Assembly: GCA_027069035.1 (NCBI GenBank) | Contig: JALXFI010000414.1 | Location: 1 to 10,265, forward strand | Reading direction: 5' to 3' | Origin: a bacterium | Lineage (GTDB): Bacteria; Desulfobacterota; GWC2-55-46; S146-80; JALXFI01 | DNA: 10,265 bases | Shown: piece after piece, positions 7,001 through 10,265 of the stretch | Layout of the letters: each line of letters begins with the position of its first letter | How positions within the stretch are numbered: the stretch's first letter is position 1 | Position numbers and translations under genes: made by a program | Notes under the pieces: model-generated | Told to the model about the DNA's origin: nothing | What the model saw: only the letters and a program-made list of their open reading frames with translations | The model's database searches: none

Positions 7001-7049
7001 ATGTTTGGATTTTTTATGATTAAGTGAAAGTGTTTAAAAATGTCTATGA

Positions 7050-7056
7050 AAGGTGG
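7050..7056 (+). promoter_or_regulatory. Ribosome binding site fixing the fabZ start
   Basis: AAGGTGG lies five bases before ATG 7062. An in-frame GTG at 7053 is part of this same Shine-Dalgarno sequence, so it cannot sensibly be the start; the gene is placed at ATG 7062. Confidence 0.8.
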
Positions 7057-7061
7057 AAAAA

Positions 7062-7490
7062 ATGATTAGGATCGAAGAGATACTAAATATACTTCCGCAT
7101 CGTTATCCATTTTTGCTTGTTGACAGGATTATTGAATTTGAAAAGAATAAACGGATTGTCGGGATAAAAAATGTCACCTTTAATGAGGGTTTTTTTCAGG
7201 GACATTTCCCCAATCGTCCGATTATGCCGGGTGTCCTTCTTATAGAGGCTATGGCTCAGGTGGGCGGTATACTTGCGTTTAAATCTGCGGGTGTGGAAAA
7301 CAAGATAGTTTATTTTTTGGGCATAGATAAGGCAAGGTTCAGGCAGCCTGTGATTCCGGGGGATCAGATAAGATTTGTGCTCGAAGTGCTTAAGAACAGA
7401 AGAACGATTTGGACGTTTAAGGCAGAGGCGTTTGTAGAGGATAAGCTTGTTGCAGAAGCGGAGTTGATGGCCTCTATAGTAGACAGATAA
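7062..7490 (+). CDS. fabZ: FabZ, 3-hydroxyacyl-[acyl-carrier-protein] dehydratase
   Basis: Cytoplasmic hot-dog-fold enzyme that removes water from 3-hydroxyacyl-ACP to give trans-2-enoyl-ACP in fatty-acid elongation. It draws on the same 3-hydroxyacyl-ACP pool that LpxA and LpxD use, so its placement between them links membrane phospholipid and lipid A supply. The 142-residue length is normal. Motifs in order are ILPHRYPFLLVDRI at 10-23, the catalytic block QGHFPNRPIMPGVLLIEAMAQ with His48 and Glu62, FLGIDKARFRQPVIPGDQI, and the C-terminal VAEAELMASIVD strand. His and Glu spacing and the Tyr-Pro-Phe segment separate it from FabA, which has an Asp catalyst and a longer chain. It ends 21 bases before lpxA. 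Confidence 0.97.
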   Translation: MIRIEEILNILPHRYPFLLVDRIIEFEKNKRIVGIKNVTFNEGFFQGHFPNRPIMPGVLLIEAMAQVGGILAFKSAGVENKIVYFLGIDKARFRQPVIPGDQIRFVLEVLKNRRTIWTFKAEAFVEDKLVAEAELMASIVDR

Positions 7491-7511
7491 TTATATACAG
7501 GTGTTAATGCT

Positions 7512-8306
7512 ATGATACAATCGGTTAAGACCCGGATACATCCCACCGCGGTCATTCATCCAGGGGCAGAGATCGCCGGTAATGTTGAGGTTGGGGCATA
7601 CTCTGTGATAGGTGAAGACGTAAAGGTTGGTAAGGGAACAAGGATAGGCCCTCATGTAGTGATAGAGGGCATCACCGGTATCGGAGAGGATTGCAATATC
7701 TTTCAGTTTGCATCCCTTGGTGCACCTCCTCAGGATAAAAAATATATGGGCGAGAAAACTAAAGTCATTATCGGCAATAATAATATCATACGGGAGTTTG
7801 TCACCATAAACAGAGGCACGGCAGGAGGCACGGGCAAAACAGAAATAGGGGACGATAATCTGCTTATGGCCTATGTTCATATAGCCCATGACTGCTCTGT
7901 CGGAAATTTTTGTGTCCTTGCAAATGCGGCGACCCTTGCAGGACACATTGAGATAGATGATTATGCCATTGTAGGCGGACTTGTTGCCATACATCAGTTT
8001 GTAAGGATCGGCAGGTACTCTATAATTGGAGGCGCTTCCGCCATTACAAAAGATGTGCTTCCTTATTGTACGGTTGCGGGCAACAGGGCAAAACTCTTTG
8101 GCCTTAATAAGATAGGGCTTACAAGAAACGGTTTCAGCACGGAAGAGATCGATATCCTCGAAAGGGCGTATAAGATGCTTTTCCGTTCAAATAAAACCGT
8201 TAAAAAGGCTGTAAGTGATGTAAAAGAGGCGCTTTCAAAGGACTCAATCCATGTTGGGCATCTTATTGATTTTATAAGCACCTCTGAGCGCGGGATAACG
8301 AGGTAG
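7512..8306 (+). CDS. lpxA: LpxA, UDP-N-acetylglucosamine O-acyltransferase
   Basis: First step of lipid A synthesis: moves a 3-hydroxyacyl chain from ACP to the 3-position of UDP-GlcNAc (or to a 3-amino group if the sugar is the 3-amino analogue). The 264-residue length is typical. Hexapeptide repeats forming a left-handed beta helix run from about 8 to 190 (HPTAVIHPGAEI, VEVGAYSVIGEDVKVG). The extended loop APPQDKKYMGEKTKVIIG and NIIREFVTINRGT are LpxA-specific. Catalytic His126 lies in VHIAHDCSVGN. The C-terminal helical domain starts at LFGLNKIGLTRNGFSTEEI and ends in the usual ISTSERGITR. The acyl-chain ruler region reads RIGRYSIIGGASAITKDV; small glycines there suggest room for a medium or long 3-hydroxy chain, but I did not align it. 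Start ATG 7512 has AGGTG eight bases upstream. The oxidoreductase gene follows after one base. Confidence 0.96.
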   Translation: MIQSVKTRIHPTAVIHPGAEIAGNVEVGAYSVIGEDVKVGKGTRIGPHVVIEGITGIGEDCNIFQFASLGAPPQDKKYMGEKTKVIIGNNNIIREFVTINRGTAGGTGKTEIGDDNLLMAYVHIAHDCSVGNFCVLANAATLAGHIEIDDYAIVGGLVAIHQFVRIGRYSIIGGASAITKDVLPYCTVAGNRAKLFGLNKIGLTRNGFSTEEIDILERAYKMLFRSNKTVKKAVSDVKEALSKDSIHVGHLIDFISTSERGITR

Positions 8307-8307
8307 C

Positions 8308-9273
8308 ATGAAGTCTTCAAATAATAAGGCAAGAATGGGTGTTGTGGGTGTCGGTTATCTCGGGAGATTTCATGCCTTAAAGTACGCTCAAATCCCTGAT
8401 GTTGAATTGGCAGGTGTTGTTGATGTTAATCAAAAGCGGGCTGATGAAGTTGCCGGCGAGTGTTCAACGAACTCTTTTTACGATTATTCGCAACTTTTCG
8501 GCCTTGTTGAAGGGGTAAGTATAGCGGCGCCGACAAAGGATCATTTCAATATTGCCAGGGATTTTTTGGAAAGAAATATAGATGTGCTTCTTGAAAAACC
8601 GATGACGTGCAGCTTAACGGAGGCGGACGAACTTATAAGAATAGCCGATAAAAACGGCGCTATACTTCAGATAGGACATTTGGAGAGGTTTAATCCCGCC
8701 GTTATTGCCCTTAAGGATACTATAGATAAACCTTTGTTTATTGAGTCCCACCGTCTTGCGCACTTTAAGGACCGCGGTACGGACGTCGATGTGATACTTG
8801 ACCTTATGATACACGATATCGATATTATCCTTAGCCTTGTTAAGGCGTCTGCCGTAAACGTTGAGGCTGTGGGCGTGCCTGTGATATCAGAAAACGTCGA
8901 TATCGCAAATGCAAGACTTTCCTTTAACAGCGGCTGTGTGGCCAATGTGACTGCAAGCAGGATATCTTCAAAGGATACGAGAAAGATAAGGATATTTCAA
9001 CCGAATGCCTATATTTCAATAGATTATGCCAATCAAAAGATAGCCTTCTACAAAAGGGTTCCCGGTAAGAAAGGTTTCCCCTGCATATTGTCTGATGATA
9101 TTAATTTAGCGAAGATTGACATATTGTATGAAGAGATAAAGGCCTTTCTCCACTCTGTTAAAACCAGGAATACACCCCCGGTGACAGGACTTGACGGTAA
9201 AAGGGCGCTTGAGGTGGCTCTAAAAATTCAGGAAGAGGTCTCGATGTGGCAGGAGAAGGCAGAAGGATTCTAA
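8308..9273 (+). CDS. Gfo/Idh/MocA-family NAD(P)-dependent oxidoreductase (GnnA-like position)
   Basis: Predicted cytoplasmic sugar (nucleotide-sugar) dehydrogenase of 321 residues. The N-terminal Rossmann domain (about 9-125) shows GVGYLG (14-19), an acidic strand end VVDVN (38-41), and the family motif LLEKPMT with Glu96-Lys97-Pro98. The C-terminal alpha/beta domain carries the ERFNPA segment and DLMIHDIDI (165-173), whose His169 is at the usual catalytic position. The gene sits one base after lpxA and overlaps lpxB, so it is very likely co-translated with them. From family knowledge, GnnA of Acidithiobacillus and Leptospira is such an oxidoreductase, which oxidises the 3-OH of UDP-GlcNAc so that aminotransferase GnnB can make the 3-amino sugar. 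No gnnB follows here, so I give no symbol: the product could still be a GnnA partner of a distant aminotransferase, or another nucleotide-sugar enzyme. Confidence 0.88.
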   Translation: MKSSNNKARMGVVGVGYLGRFHALKYAQIPDVELAGVVDVNQKRADEVAGECSTNSFYDYSQLFGLVEGVSIAAPTKDHFNIARDFLERNIDVLLEKPMTCSLTEADELIRIADKNGAILQIGHLERFNPAVIALKDTIDKPLFIESHRLAHFKDRGTDVDVILDLMIHDIDIILSLVKASAVNVEAVGVPVISENVDIANARLSFNSGCVANVTASRISSKDTRKIRIFQPNAYISIDYANQKIAFYKRVPGKKGFPCILSDDINLAKIDILYEEIKAFLHSVKTRNTPPVTGLDGKRALEVALKIQEEVSMWQEKAEGF

Positions 9274-9998
9274 TGGTTGCAGGAGAGGCCTCCGGCGATA
9301 TGCATGCCTCTGCGCTTATAAAGGCTATCCTTAAAATAGACCCGTCTTTAAATATATATGGCATCGGTGGCACAAAGATGGAGAAGGCGGGGCTTAAATC
9401 CGTATACGATCTGTCAAGGCTCTCCATCGTTGGTCTGACCGAGGTTTTTTCAAGACTTCCATGCGTGTTTATCGCCTACCGGAAACTAAAGACCGTTGTC
9501 GCAATAAAACGACCTGACGTTGCTGTCCTTGTGGACTATCCTGAATTTAATCTCTTTCTTGCCCGTTTCCTTAAAAGAATAGGGGTGCCGGTTATATACT
9601 TTATAAGCCCTCAAATATGGGCGTGGAGAAAAAAGAGGATCAAAAAGATTGCAAGGCTTGTTGACAAGATGATAGTTATATTTCCCTTTGAAGTGCCTTT
9701 GTATGAAAGGGAAGGTGTTGATGTGGAGTTTTTGGGACACCCTGTAATGGATAGTGAAGAAATGACGCTTAGCGCCGAAGACGCAAGAAAAAAACTTGGA
9801 TTGCCCGATGATGTAAAGGTGATAAGCCTTCTGCCCGGCAGCAGGATGAAAGAGGTAAAAAATCTTTTACCCGCGATGATTGACGCATCAGGGATACTTC
9901 TTAAAAGGATACCTGATGTTAAATTTCTGCTTCCTCTCGCCGATGGCATAGATGAGTCTTACGTTAAGGATGCACTTAAAGATAAAGGCTATGCAGTA
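9246..9998 (+). CDS. lpxB: LpxB, lipid A disaccharide synthase, cut off at a chimeric junction
   Basis: Peripheral membrane glycosyltransferase (family GT19) that joins UDP-2,3-diacylglucosamine and 2,3-diacylglucosamine-1-phosphate into the lipid A disaccharide. Visible motifs from GTG 9246: RRILMVAGEASGD at 6-18, VDYPEFN at about 96-102, SPQIWAWRKKR at 121-131, FLGHPVMD near 162-169 and LLPGSRMKEV at 195-204. Only about 251 of a usual ~380 residues are present: after KDKGYAV the frame continues as DsrB, so most of the C-terminal UDP-sugar-binding domain is absent. Start choice: GTG 9246 has GGAAGAGG (9231-9238) seven bases upstream and keeps the first beta strand (ILMVAGE) whole; ATG 9273, which overlaps the preceding stop as TAATG, would remove it, although it too has AGAAGG before it. 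The gene is probably complete in the real organism, with the loss due to the junction. Confidence 0.9.
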
Positions 9999-10005
9999 GG
10001 TGGGA
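9993..10005. other. Junction between unrelated sequences (likely assembly or template chimera)
   Basis: Up to about 9998 the frame reads as LpxB (…KDKGYAV); from about 9999 it reads as DsrB (GGTRNSVAS…HTQGW). The exact break cannot be fixed, because DsrB proteins usually read 'PVGGT' here, so bases such as CAGTAGGTGGG may have been shared by both parents. Such short shared sequence is what wrong joins in metagenome assembly or template switching during amplification use. Codon choice changes as well: glycine is GGT in six of nine cases after the junction against about three of fourteen in the lpxB part, and both arginines after it are CGT while AGG/AGA dominates before. Confidence 0.8.
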
Positions 10006-10265
10006 CTCGTAACTCAGTAGCATCGATCTCTCATACACAGGGCTGGTTACATTGTGATATTCCAGGTACTGATGCATCAGGTGTTGTTAAGTCAATGATG
10101 GATGAGTTGTACGACGAATTCACTAACTGGAATATGCCTAACCGTGTTCATATCACAACTTCTTGTTGTCAGATTAACTGTGGTGGTCAAGGCGATATCG
10201 CAATTAACGTACAGCACACCAAGCCACCCAAGATAGACCACTCGCTTGTTGGTAATGTTTGTGAG
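9999..10265 (+). CDS. dsrB: Dissimilatory sulfite reductase beta subunit, internal fragment
   Basis: Eighty-nine codons, open at both ends, match an internal part of DsrB, the cytoplasmic subunit that carries catalytic sirohaem and an iron-sulfur cluster in DsrAB, which reduces sulfite or runs in reverse in sulfur oxidisers. Conserved pieces are GGTRNS, HTQGWLHCDIPGTDASG, VKSMMDELYDEF, TSCCQINCGGQGDIAI with the cluster/sirohaem cysteines, HTKPPKIDH and the trailing VGNVCE that precedes the ferredoxin domain. No start codon, ribosome site or dsrA precedes it; it is fused in frame to lpxB only through the junction. The CCQINCGGQGDIAI form differs from the CCINMCGA-type form I recall for Desulfovibrio and resembles forms I recall from sulfur-oxidiser-type DsrB, but type needs a tree. 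It should not be used as evidence that the lpx-bearing organism has sulfur metabolism. Confidence 0.88.

Noticed and set aside
7001..7061. Regulatory element between lpxD and fabZ
   Set aside because: The 61 bases are AT-rich and contain only the fabZ ribosome site; I see no inverted repeat or promoter pair.
6250..8090. Hexapeptide-rich stretches in lpxD and lpxA as DNA repeats
   Set aside because: The periodicity is in the protein (left-handed beta helix), with varied codons; there is no DNA-level tandem repeat or CRISPR-like spacing.
9246..10265. A natural LpxB-DsrB fusion protein as a new system linking lipid A and sulfur metabolism
   Set aside because: Both parts are incomplete in essential regions, the join has no linker or start signal, codon use changes at the join, and it occurs at the end of the sequence. 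A chimeric join explains all of this.

Overview
The window carries one densely packed, single-strand block of outer-membrane biogenesis genes from a Gram-negative, LPS-making bacterium. In order: the 3' end of lysS, a LolC/E-type lipoprotein-release permease, lolD, bamA, ompH/skp, lpxD, fabZ, lpxA, a Gfo/Idh/MocA-family oxidoreductase and lpxB. From family knowledge, the order lysS-lolC-lolD-bamA-ompH-lpxD-fabZ-lpxA-(oxidoreductase)-lpxB is the arrangement seen in many Desulfobacterota ('deltaproteobacteria') and some related phyla such as Nitrospirota. Moderate AT content, arginine written mostly as AGG/AGA and BamA architecture agree with such an origin, but I cannot place the organism more exactly.

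Layout. 2-346 is the lysS tail. 353-2265 is the lipoprotein exporter pair, with overlapping lolC/lolD reading frames. 2266-2540 is the only structured non-coding stretch: three separate palindromes, a possible promoter, and an ambiguous bamA start, with one palindrome lying inside the 5' end of bamA. 2479-5861 holds bamA and the periplasmic chaperone gene ompH. 5862-5971 is a short gap with two hairpins. 5972-9998 is the lipid A module lpxD-fabZ-lpxA-oxidoreductase-lpxB, nearly gapless from fabZ onward.

How they work together. FabZ serves fatty-acid elongation and competes with LpxA/LpxD for 3-hydroxyacyl-ACP. LpxA and LpxD acylate the UDP-sugar, and LpxB condenses two acylated sugars into the lipid A disaccharide. 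LolCD releases lipoproteins from the inner membrane. OmpH/Skp chaperones outer-membrane proteins to BamA. The block therefore supplies lipid, lipoprotein and beta-barrel components of one membrane.

The last 267 bases do not belong to this story. At about 9993-10005 the lpxB reading frame stops resembling LpxB (about 251 of a usual ~380 residues) and continues, by chance in frame, as an internal piece of dissimilatory sulfite reductase beta subunit (DsrB) open to the window end. Codon choice shifts at the same point. I read this as a chimeric contig end (misassembly or template switching at short shared sequence), not as a natural fusion.

Main points worth a second look: the LpxB/DsrB junction, the N-terminal FlgO/TolB-N-like domain in front of five POTRA domains in BamA, the cluster of palindromes invading the bamA start, and the GnnA-like oxidoreductase between lpxA and lpxB with neither gnnB nor lpxI beside it. 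I found no convincing entirely new system, and no CRISPR array, tRNA, rRNA or insertion sequence.
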